Assembly: GCA_045126815.1 (NCBI GenBank)
Contig: JBGVPD010000001.1
Location: forward strand, 7,599-71,598
DNA: 64,000 nt
Origin: RGIG1995 sp045126815
GTDB taxonomy: Bacteria; Bacillota; Clostridia; Oscillospirales; CAG-272
Direction: 5' to 3'
The notes beneath the pieces were generated by a model. The model did not search any database. It was not told the DNA's origin and saw only the letters and a list, made by a program, of their open reading frames with translations. Made by a program: the position numbers and the translations under genes. Positions 1-6,872 of the stretch are shown piece after piece; position 1 is the first letter of the stretch; every line of letters starts with the position of its first letter.

Positions 1-425
1 TTATAATTCACGGTGATTATAGATTGAACGTATATAACAATAGTACGATGCTTTCATTTGATGATATGGAGAGCGTTATAGTTTCTCCTGAATTAACTTT
101 AGCTCAAATAAGGGATTTAAAGGGCAAAAAGAGTGTTATTGTTTATGGAAAAGTGCCTTTAATGACGTTAGAAAGAAAGACGGGGCAGAAGATGCTTTGT
201 GACAGAAAAAGAATTGCTTTTCCCGTGCTGAAAGAAGGCGGAAGAGAAATAATTGTTAATTCCGTGCCGATATATATGGCAGACAGATTTAACGATTTAA
301 AGAAAAATTATATTTTTGATATGCACTATATTTTTACGACCGAAACGAAAAGTGAAGTTTTGTCAATTATACAGGCATATAAAGATAAAACGGCGAGTAA
401 AAACGCAGTTAAGCGCATAAAATAA
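1..425 (+). CDS. U32-family peptidase, 3' end only (partial at window edge)
   Basis: This is the C-terminal part of a peptidase of the U32 (collagenase-like) family; the reading frame is open to the left edge of the window, so the start lies outside. The visible protein begins with the stretch HGDYRLNVYN, which is typical of the C-terminal barrel region of U32 proteins, and ends with a basic tail. U32 proteins act as cytoplasmic proteases or in RNA-base hydroxylation, and the fragment cannot separate these roles. A TTG inside the frame at 24 could look like a start but the frame clearly continues upstream of it. The aminopeptidase gene follows after about 35 bases on the same strand, which suggests one transcript. 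The family call is fairly sure, the role is not. Confidence 0.78.
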   Translation, partial: IIHGDYRLNVYNNSTMLSFDDMESVIVSPELTLAQIRDLKGKKSVIVYGKVPLMTLERKTGQKMLCDRKRIAFPVLKEGGREIIVNSVPIYMADRFNDLKKNYIFDMHYIFTTETKSEVLSIIQAYKDKTASKNAVKRIK

Positions 426-460
426 AGATATAAAAAACTATTTTGATACGGAGACAAAAA

Positions 461-1684
461 ATGACAAAGAGAACGTTAAGAAATTATGCAAAACTTATAA
501 CAAAGGTTGGCGTAAACGTACAAAAGGGACAAGAGGTCGTTATTAATGCCGAAACAGACCAACCTGAATTTGTAGCACTCGTTGCCGAGGAATGTTATAA
601 GGCAGGAGCGAAGAGAGTTGTAGTTGACTGGAATTATCAGCCGTTAACAAAACTAGGTGTAAAATACCGCACTCTTAAAGATTTAAGCAGAGTGGAAGAA
701 TACCAAGAAGCAAGACTTAAATACAGACTTGAAACTTTACCTGCTATGATCCACTTGCATTCTGCAGATCCCGACGGATTAAAGGGAATTAATCAAGATA
801 AATACAGTAAGGCAACACAGGCTATCAGAGCAGTAACAAAACCTTACCGTGACCAAATGGATAACAAATATCAGTGGTGTATTGCAGCGGTACCAAGTGT
901 TGCTTGGGCAAAAAAGGTATTCCCAAATGAAAGAAAAAGTGTTGCTTTAGAAAAGCTTTGGGAAGCAATACTTTATTCATCCCGTTGCGATGAGGATCCT
1001 ATTGCCGCTTGGGATAAACATAATAAGAACTTGCATGACAAATGTAATTATTTGAACTCTCTCAGAATAAAGAACTTGATTTATAAATCATCAAACGGAA
1101 CCGATTTAAAGGTTGGAATGATTGAAGATGCGGTATTCTTAGGGGGAGCTCACGAAACGGTTCAAGGTATAGAATTTAATGCTAATATACCGAGCGAAGA
1201 GGTGTTTATATCTCCTAAAAAGGGAGTAGCCGAGGGTATAGTTTATTCTTCAAAACCTTTGTCGTATCAGGGAGAAGTTATAGATAATTTCTACGTTAAG
1301 TTTGAAAACGGTAAGGTTGTTGAAGTTAAGGCTGAAAAGAACGAAGAACTTTTGAAAAAACTTGTCGGAATGGATGAAGGTGCATCTTATCTTGGTGAAT
1401 GCGCTCTCGTTCCTTACGATTCGCCGATTCGTAATTCCGGTGTGCTTTTCTATACGACTTTGTTTGATGAAAATGCTGCTTGTCACTTTGCACTCGGAAG
1501 AGGATTTACAAATACTATTAAAGATTTTGATAAATATTCGCTTGAAGAATTGCACGAAAAGGGTATAAACGATTCAATGATTCACGTTGACTTTATGGTC
1601 GGAACTGAAGATATGGATATTGTAGCCGAAACATTTGACGGAAAGAAAGTTCAAATCTTTAAACAAGGTAACTGGGCATTCTGA
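461..1684 (+). CDS. M29-family metallo-aminopeptidase (AmpS/PepS type)
   Basis: A 407-residue cytoplasmic aminopeptidase of the M29 (thermophilic aminopeptidase) family, which removes N-terminal residues from peptides with a two-metal centre. Seen in the sequence: the N-terminal phrase KGQEVVINAETDQPEFV, the metal-ligand region with EGIVYSSKPL and later EDENA-type and HFALGRG segments, and the closing IHVDFMVGTEDMDI, all characteristic of M29. Length fits the family (about 400-415). I place the start at ATG 461, preceded by ACGGAG at 449-454; an upstream in-frame TTG at 443 would add six residues but lacks a ribosome site. It sits directly behind the U32 peptidase, so the pair probably works in peptide turnover, and it is closed by a strong terminator at 1700-1735. 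Confidence 0.9.
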   Translation: MTKRTLRNYAKLITKVGVNVQKGQEVVINAETDQPEFVALVAEECYKAGAKRVVVDWNYQPLTKLGVKYRTLKDLSRVEEYQEARLKYRLETLPAMIHLHSADPDGLKGINQDKYSKATQAIRAVTKPYRDQMDNKYQWCIAAVPSVAWAKKVFPNERKSVALEKLWEAILYSSRCDEDPIAAWDKHNKNLHDKCNYLNSLRIKNLIYKSSNGTDLKVGMIEDAVFLGGAHETVQGIEFNANIPSEEVFISPKKGVAEGIVYSSKPLSYQGEVIDNFYVKFENGKVVEVKAEKNEELLKKLVGMDEGASYLGECALVPYDSPIRNSGVLFYTTLFDENAACHFALGRGFTNTIKDFDKYSLEELHEKGINDSMIHVDFMVGTEDMDIVAETFDGKKVQIFKQGNWAF

Positions 1685-1699
1685 TAAAAGACAAATATA

Positions 1700-1735
1700 A
1701 AGGACACAGTGAAGTTTTAAACTGTGTCCTTTTTG
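1700..1735 (+). terminator. Rho-independent terminator after the aminopeptidase gene
   Basis: AGGACACAGT and ACTGTGTCCT form a perfect 10-bp stem followed by TTTTTG on the plus strand. Confidence 0.9.
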
Positions 1736-1747
1736 TTTAAACACAAT

Positions 1748-1780
1748 AGAGAGTTGATGGGAGAAGCCCACCAACTCTCT
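1748..1780 (-). terminator. Hairpin terminator downstream of the folA operon
   Basis: A 14-bp stem with one G-U pair and the loop AGAAG lies just after the folA stop on the minus strand. The T-tract behind it is short and interrupted (ATTGTGTTT), so termination may be partial; the opposite-strand hairpin at 1700-1735 backs it up. Confidence 0.65.
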
Positions 1781-1793
1781 TGTTTGTTGCAAG

Positions 1794-2303
1794 TTATTTT
1801 CTTCTGTATTCGGTGAAGTAGAATTGTAAGTTGGGTTCTGTGTCTTTCTCGGGATCACTGATTTGCATGTCCCCGGTATGTACAAGCTCCCAAGATTCGT
1901 CTTCATCAAGATTAGGGAAATATACGTCCTTGTCGTACGATTTATCAAACTTAGTAACGTATGCGGTATCGCAGTATTCAAGCATTTGTCTGTAGACACT
2001 TGCTCCTCCGATTACAAAAACGTCATCTGTGTTATATTTTTTTACTTCTTCGAGCAATTCTTCTATTGAGTGAACTATGGTAGTGTTTTCAACCTTATAA
2101 TCTTGAGAAGGATGAAGAACGATATTAGTTCTGTTTTTTAAAGCTTTTCCGCCGGGGAAGGTTGCCAATGTGTTTGAACCGAGGATGACGACTTTACCTG
2201 CAGTCAGGTCTCTGAAATTCAAGAGGTCAGCTCGAATACGGGCAAGGAGATCGCCTTTGTAACCGATACCCCATTCTTTATCAACAGCAACGATAAGTTT
2301 CAT
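1794..2303 (-). CDS. folA: Dihydrofolate reductase
   Basis: A 169-residue dihydrofolate reductase, which reduces dihydrofolate to tetrahydrofolate with NADPH. Visible marks are the N-terminal strand with WGIG (W11), the catalytic acid in RADLLNF (D26), the nucleotide-binding strand VVILGSNT followed by a P-G-G loop, and the second cofactor motif VFVIGGASVYRQ (usual form IGGxxxYxxxL). GSNT replaces the more common GRxT, so the usual Arg contacting the cofactor phosphate is missing there. It is the last gene of a minus-strand group with thyA 26 bases upstream; thymidylate synthase produces the dihydrofolate that this enzyme recycles. Length and motifs are ordinary for the family. Confidence 0.95.
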   Translation of the reverse strand: MKLIVAVDKEWGIGYKGDLLARIRADLLNFRDLTAGKVVILGSNTLATFPGGKALKNRTNIVLHPSQDYKVENTTIVHSIEELLEEVKKYNTDDVFVIGGASVYRQMLEYCDTAYVTKFDKSYDKDVYFPNLDEDESWELVHTGDMQISDPEKDTEPNLQFYFTEYRRK

Positions 2304-2329
2304 AATTATTATCCTTTCAAAAAATCAAA

Positions 2330-3160
2330 TTAAACAGCTACGGGGAAACGTCCAACTTTTTCGCCGTGCACATAGTTGTTAACGGTAAAGCTGTCGGGAG
2401 TGAAATCGTAGAAGTTTGTTATAGATTTATCAAGAATTACTTCGGGAGCAGGATAAACTTCACGTTTAATCAATTCTTCAACAATGGGAATGTGTCTGTC
2501 GTAAATATGAGCGTCTGCAATAACGTGAACTAATTCTCCGGGTTCAAGACCTGAAACCTGAGCAAACATTAAAACGAGAGCTGCATATTGAGCTACGTTC
2601 CAAGCGTTTGCCGCAAGCATATCTTGTGAACGTTGATTAAGAATTGCGCAGAGTTTGCCGTCGGTAACGTTAAACGTCATACTGTAAGCGCAGGGGTAGA
2701 GCGCCATTTCGTGAAGGTCGGCAAAATTATAGAGGTTAGTCATAATTCTGCGGCTGCACGGATTATACTTTAAGTCATAGAGGACTCTGTCAACCATATC
2801 AAATTCGCCTTCGCGATATTTATGTTTTACGCCCATTTGATAGCCGTATGCTTTACCGATCGAACCGTTTTCGTCCGCCCAGCTGTCCCAAATATGAGAA
2901 TTAAGATCGTTAATATTATTTGATTTTTTCTGCCATATCCAAAGAATTTCGTCAACAGCGGCTTTAAATGATATAGGACGGAGAGTGATAAGAGGGAAGT
3001 CTTTTGAAAGGTCGTAACGGTTTATAACACCAAACTTTTTGATAGTATAGGCGGGTTCTCCGTCTTCCCAGTGGGGACGTACCTTTTCGTCTTTAACCCA
3101 AGTTCCGTTTTCAAGAATATCTTTACATGTGTTAATAAATGCGATATCTGCTGAACTCAT
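2330..3160 (-). CDS. thyA: Thymidylate synthase, phi3T/B. subtilis ThyA-like subtype
   Basis: A 276-residue thymidylate synthase that methylates dUMP to dTMP using methylene-tetrahydrofolate. The N-terminal Trp-rich segment EILWIWQKKS, the double Arg after NPCSRR (137-138), the active-site Cys at 157 in ALYPCAYS, the QRSQDM phosphate-binding motif and the closing DAHIYDRHI and FPVAV are all present. The catalytic Cys is followed by Ala-Tyr rather than the His of the common PCH form; from memory this matches the ThyA subtype of B. subtilis phage phi3T (PCVY), not the E. coli-like one. It lies between a HAD phosphatase gene (15 bases upstream) and folA (26 bases downstream), giving a thymidylate-cycle operon. 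Confidence 0.95.
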   Translation of the reverse strand: MSSADIAFINTCKDILENGTWVKDEKVRPHWEDGEPAYTIKKFGVINRYDLSKDFPLITLRPISFKAAVDEILWIWQKKSNNINDLNSHIWDSWADENGSIGKAYGYQMGVKHKYREGEFDMVDRVLYDLKYNPCSRRIMTNLYNFADLHEMALYPCAYSMTFNVTDGKLCAILNQRSQDMLAANAWNVAQYAALVLMFAQVSGLEPGELVHVIADAHIYDRHIPIVEELIKREVYPAPEVILDKSITNFYDFTPDSFTVNNYVHGEKVGRFPVAV

Positions 3161-3175
3161 ATTTATGTATCTCCT

Positions 3176-3952
3176 TTACTTCGTGGGAATATCTCCGATA
3201 GAATTTAGTATAAGTCTTGGGCGGTAGGGATATTGCTTGATATTAGAGAGATTTGTAACTCCTGTGAGCACAAGAATAGGGTCGATGCCACTTTCAATTC
3301 CTGCTATGATATCCGTGTCCATTCTATCTCCGATCATAGCCGTATCTTCTGAGTGAACGCCGAGTATGCGAAGTCCCGTTCTCATCATAAGGGGATTAGG
3401 CTTGCCTACGTAATAAGCTTGTTTGCCTGTTGTTCTTTCAATGGGAGCAACAAGAGCTCGACAAGCAGGGATAGGGCCTGTCTCCGATGGACCTGTCAAA
3501 TCGGTATTCGTGCCGATAAGATTAGCGCCGTTCATAACGAGTCTCATAGCTTTTGTTATGTTTTCGTAGTTGTATTGTGCAGTTTCGCCTATTACGACGT
3601 AGTCGGGATCAATATCGTTCATTGTGATTCCTGCATCGTGTAAAGCATTATATAAACCTGCATCACCGATAACGAATGCAGAGCAACCGGGGCTTTGAAG
3701 CTGGAGAAATTTTGCAGTTGCGAGAGCGCTCGTATAAAAGTGCGAAGCTTCAACGTCAAGTCCCATTCTTAGAAGCTTTTGGCGTAATTCTTGAGGTGTT
3801 CTGTTACTAGCATTTGTCAAAAATAAGAAGTTTTTTTCGTTCTCAGTAAGCCATTTTACAAATTCTTTCGCCCCCGGCAAAAGATTATTGCCGTGATAAA
3901 TGACACCGTCCATGTCACATATAAAGCCTTTTTTATTTCTCAGTTTTTCCAT
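3176..3952 (-). CDS. HAD-IIA (NagD-like) phosphatase
   Basis: A 258-residue HAD-superfamily phosphatase of subfamily IIA (NagD / 4-nitrophenylphosphatase type). Motif I is CDMDGVIYHG near residues 12-21, with the nucleophile and acid-base aspartates; motif II is FLTNAS; the cap region follows; the Lys motif is YYVGKPNPLMM; motif III/IV is MIGDRMDTDI near the end. Such enzymes dephosphorylate nucleotides or sugar phosphates in the cytoplasm. Being first in a promoter-led group with thyA and folA hints at nucleotide substrates, which is inference from context only. The start ATG has a near-consensus promoter 55-83 bases upstream. Confidence 0.9.
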   Translation of the reverse strand: MEKLRNKKGFICDMDGVIYHGNNLLPGAKEFVKWLTENEKNFLFLTNASNRTPQELRQKLLRMGLDVEASHFYTSALATAKFLQLQSPGCSAFVIGDAGLYNALHDAGITMNDIDPDYVVIGETAQYNYENITKAMRLVMNGANLIGTNTDLTGPSETGPIPACRALVAPIERTTGKQAYYVGKPNPLMMRTGLRILGVHSEDTAMIGDRMDTDIIAGIESGIDPILVLTGVTNLSNIKQYPYRPRLILNSIGDIPTK

Positions 3953-4006
3953 AATTTACTGTCTTTCTGTTTTTAGTTGTGTTTATACGTGTTTTTTCTT
4001 CATAAT

Positions 4007-4035
4007 ATTATACCATATTACGTCAATTCTTTCAA
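4007..4035 (-). promoter_or_regulatory. Promoter of the HAD-thyA-folA operon
   Basis: On the minus strand TTGAAA (4030-4035), a 17-base spacer, and TATAAT (4007-4012), with a TGG extension before the -10. Confidence 0.8.
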
Positions 4036-4045
4036 TAGTTATACA

Positions 4046-5377
4046 CTAATTCCATGAAATCTCTTTTAAAATAGGGATGAGATTATTAACTTCGGACAAA
4101 GTCTCATTTACGATTATGTTTGTTTTTGCGTCATAAAAGTATTGATAACTAAAGATCGATATACCTTTGCAGTTATTGATTTCTTTTGTGTATAGGAGAC
4201 TTTTTTTGAGAATATCGGTATTGTTCTTCCATTCATTTTTACCGCTACCTGCCCATTGGTCTATCTTTGTGTATGCTTTTCCGAGAGTAAGTCCCATTAC
4301 AAGTTTAACACTATCGTTCTTTATAATGTTTGACCACATATCTGCTATTTTATCAAAAGGGTGAGTCTGGTGTTCAAATCCGTAATATACCTGCGGACAA
4401 ATATAGTCAATATATCCCTCGTTTTCACACCACGTATATACGTCGGCATACGATTTTTCTGTGGTCGTCTCAATATTTGCATCGGGACTTATGCCAAACA
4501 GAATATCGTGATCGTTTTGCTTTACCGTTGAATATATGCTTGATATCAGTTCATTTAAGCAGTTATATCTGAACTGTTTTAGCGTTATGGTGTTTTCATT
4601 TTCGTTATATTCTTTGTAAGATGAAAAATCAAAACTCTTATCTGTCGTAGGATAGAAATAATCATCCATATGGATACCGTCAAACGAATAGTTTTTTATC
4701 ATTTCATCTACTCCGTCGCAAATAAGTTTTCTGGTTTCGCTGTAGGCGGGGTTGAGGTAGAATCTATCGTTTACTTTTACAATGAATTTACCATTGTATT
4801 CATCATTTAAATACCATTGTTTGATAACGTATTTGTTATCAATAAGTTCTATTTCATCTATTTTCATACAACGAAGAGGATTTATCCAGGCATGAACGGA
4901 GAGAGCGTATTTCTTGGCTTCTTCAACTAAGATCTTTATCGGATCATATTCAAAATCATAGGCGTAATCTGCTGTAACGTACCTTGACGGCGGAAAAATT
5001 TCCGACGGGAAAAAGCTGTCTGCATAAGGACGAACCTGAACTATTACGGTGTTAAAACCCAAATTGTATATGTTTGACAAAACACTTGATATTAATTTTT
5101 TATAATCGTCTTTGTCTCTTTGTTTGTTCCCGTCAGTGTAAACAGATACCAGGTCAAATTGAGAAAGCCAAATAGCTTTCATATCTTTATAATTGGTTAT
5201 TATTTTTTGAGGATCTTTTTCTGTTTCTATGTCTTGTTTTGGAGTATCGGTTTCATTTACGGTGGTTACATCTGTATCTGTTTCATTGACTAACGGTGGT
5301 TGGTCATGTTTTTTGCAACCGAAACATAAGAGCAGAGCAAATAAAGATATAAGAAAAACAGAAAAAGCTTTTTTCAT
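4046..5377 (-). CDS. Family-10-like glycosyl hydrolase (GHL10/DUF187) lipoprotein
   Basis: A 443-residue exported protein with a (beta/alpha)-barrel of the GHL10 (former DUF187) family. Residues 1-21 form a lipoprotein-like signal peptide ending in CFGC (C21 as the likely lipidated Cys, although the -3 position is Cys rather than Leu). A Thr/Asp-rich linker to about residue 60 follows, then KAIWLSQFDLVSVY, the strand NTVIVQVRPYADSFFPS, HAWINPLR and the barrel motif FDGIHMDDYFYP, the usual candidate catalytic face. Members are thought to act on envelope or extracellular glycans; the substrate is unknown. It is the last of three minus-strand genes with 12 bases to its upstream neighbour. Confidence 0.85.
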   Translation of the reverse strand: MKKAFSVFLISLFALLLCFGCKKHDQPPLVNETDTDVTTVNETDTPKQDIETEKDPQKIITNYKDMKAIWLSQFDLVSVYTDGNKQRDKDDYKKLISSVLSNIYNLGFNTVIVQVRPYADSFFPSEIFPPSRYVTADYAYDFEYDPIKILVEEAKKYALSVHAWINPLRCMKIDEIELIDNKYVIKQWYLNDEYNGKFIVKVNDRFYLNPAYSETRKLICDGVDEMIKNYSFDGIHMDDYFYPTTDKSFDFSSYKEYNENENTITLKQFRYNCLNELISSIYSTVKQNDHDILFGISPDANIETTTEKSYADVYTWCENEGYIDYICPQVYYGFEHQTHPFDKIADMWSNIIKNDSVKLVMGLTLGKAYTKIDQWAGSGKNEWKNNTDILKKSLLYTKEINNCKGISIFSYQYFYDAKTNIIVNETLSEVNNLIPILKEISWN

Positions 5378-5389
5378 AAATTATCTCCT

Positions 5390-5926
5390 TTAGGACAGAT
5401 AGGTAACGTTGTTAGGGTGTTTGTCGAGGACTTTTCTTTTTAGAGAATAAAAATAATACAGACTAATTATATAGGTGTTGTCTGCAGCTTTTTTTACAGC
5501 CGAATGAAGTTGAGTAAATGGGGATTTTATAACGATTATTTTTAGAGTGTTTGATGTTGTTTTATAGTTATTTTCAATACTTTTTTCATTCTCTAAAAAA
5601 GTTACTTCAAAAAGTGTATCCTGTATTTTTAGGGCGAAAATTTTGTTGTATTTCCGATGTATAGATAATGTGTATAAATAAAGCCCCAAAAGAATTAAAA
5701 TAATTATCGGTAAAAGAATAATAAACACCGTAGCAAATAGAAGAAAAAAAGTCCCTGTCTCTAACCAAAGGAATATGATTTTTGCATATCTGAATATTTT
5801 GCCGACTAATATATATTTTCTGAAAAATTTGAATATATAATATATTTTGGCAATAAAAGGAGTGTGTTTTCCGTAGTGTTTTACGTATGCTATATAAGAT
5901 TTATATTTAAGAGGATTTGTATTCAT
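5390..5926 (-). CDS. Unrecognised small membrane protein
   Basis: A 178-residue protein that I do not recognise. It is rich in Tyr, Lys and Ile, with one long hydrophobic region around residues 55-92 (FFLLFATVFIILLPIIILIL and onward) that could cross the membrane once or twice, flanked by basic stretches; the C-terminal part is soluble-looking and ends in a Lys/Asn-rich tail. Its start overlaps the stop of the upstream inositol-phosphatase-like gene by four bases (ATGA), which argues for translational coupling and a real gene. The base composition is more AT-rich than the neighbours. No enzyme motif is visible. Confidence 0.65.
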   Translation of the reverse strand: MNTNPLKYKSYIAYVKHYGKHTPFIAKIYYIFKFFRKYILVGKIFRYAKIIFLWLETGTFFLLFATVFIILLPIIILILLGLYLYTLSIHRKYNKIFALKIQDTLFEVTFLENEKSIENNYKTTSNTLKIIVIKSPFTQLHSAVKKAADNTYIISLYYFYSLKRKVLDKHPNNVTYLS

Positions 5927-6693
5927 ATAAAGTAGTTTTTGTCAAAAAACTCTTTATATACATTTTTATTACCGGCAATAACGGGTGTTCGTTTGTTTAA
6001 GGGGAGTGTGTTTTGATTAAAGTCGGTAACAATACCGCCTGCTTCAGTTATGATAAGACTTCCTGCCGCATAATCCCAAGGAAAAAGACTGTATTCGAAA
6101 AAAAGATCGTGTCTTCCGCAGGCAGTATAACAAAGATCAAGTGCCGCTGATCCCGTTCTTCTTATATCTTCACAATCGACAAGTATTTTTGATATTATTT
6201 TGCCCGTCTTTTCTAAAAGGTCGGGGTAATAGGGAGATGTGCCAAACGAAACGAATGAATTTTTTAATTCGTTATCAGAAACGTGAATTTTATCTCCGTT
6301 TAAGTATGCGCCTTTTCCTTTTTCTGCGTAAAATATTTCATTTAAGTACGGCTGTATTACGACACCTATGGTAACTTCTCCGTTTTCGCATAGAGCTAGG
6401 GAAATAGCGCTGTGTTTGTACGTTCTTCTGAAGTTTGCTGTTCCGTCGATAGGATCGCATATAAAGCAGGTGTCCGAATAAGGATCTATATTGTTACAGT
6501 CATCTTCTTCACCCATAAATTTTATATCAGGATATTTTTCTTGCAGTTTGTTTTTTATAAACGCTTGAACCTTTCTGTCGTAGACAGTAACGAAATTTCT
6601 GTCACCTTTTTTGTCGGTGTTTTCGTCAATGTTTTGAGCTTGAAGCATAATTTCAGATGCTAATTTTAAAGTTTCGATCATTGTATTAAGCAT
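5923..6693 (-). CDS. Inositol monophosphatase family protein (SuhB-like)
   Basis: A 256-residue, metal-dependent phosphatase of the inositol monophosphatase/FBPase/CysQ superfamily. Metal-binding motif 1 is FMGEEDD (E near residue 62), motif 2 is ICDPIDGTANF with the catalytic Asp-Gly-Thr, and motif 3 is FPWDYAAGSLIITEAGG, all intact. Such enzymes remove phosphate from inositol phosphates, PAP or related compounds in the cytoplasm; the residues visible do not fix the substrate. It is the first gene of a three-gene minus-strand group, has its own promoter, and overlaps the next gene by four bases. Confidence 0.9.
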   Translation of the reverse strand: MLNTMIETLKLASEIMLQAQNIDENTDKKGDRNFVTVYDRKVQAFIKNKLQEKYPDIKFMGEEDDCNNIDPYSDTCFICDPIDGTANFRRTYKHSAISLALCENGEVTIGVVIQPYLNEIFYAEKGKGAYLNGDKIHVSDNELKNSFVSFGTSPYYPDLLEKTGKIISKILVDCEDIRRTGSAALDLCYTACGRHDLFFEYSLFPWDYAAGSLIITEAGGIVTDFNQNTLPLNKRTPVIAGNKNVYKEFFDKNYFI

Positions 6694-6729
6694 AACTTTC
6701 CCCTATAATATTATTATCTTATTTTTTAT

Positions 6730-6757
6730 ATTATAACACATAAATAGCAGTTTACAA
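6730..6757 (-). promoter_or_regulatory. Promoter of the SuhB-like operon
   Basis: TTGTAA (6752-6757), 16-base spacer, TATAAT (6730-6735) on the minus strand, back to back with the plus-strand promoter at 6778. Confidence 0.7.
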
Positions 6758-6777
6758 GGGTGCTGGGGAAAATAACC

Positions 6778-6806
6778 TTGACAAAATATCAAAAGAAATA
6801 TATAAT
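6778..6806 (+). promoter_or_regulatory. Consensus promoter of the GyrB-like gene
   Basis: TTGACA (6778-6783), exactly 17 bases, TATAAT (6801-6806): a full match to the housekeeping consensus. A GGAGG ribosome site lies ahead of ATG 6873. Confidence 0.9.
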
Positions 6807-6872
6807 AATTTGTATAGTTTCGTGGGAATTCATTCGTAAAAACCACAATTTCTATTTTTTTGGAGGCAGTAA

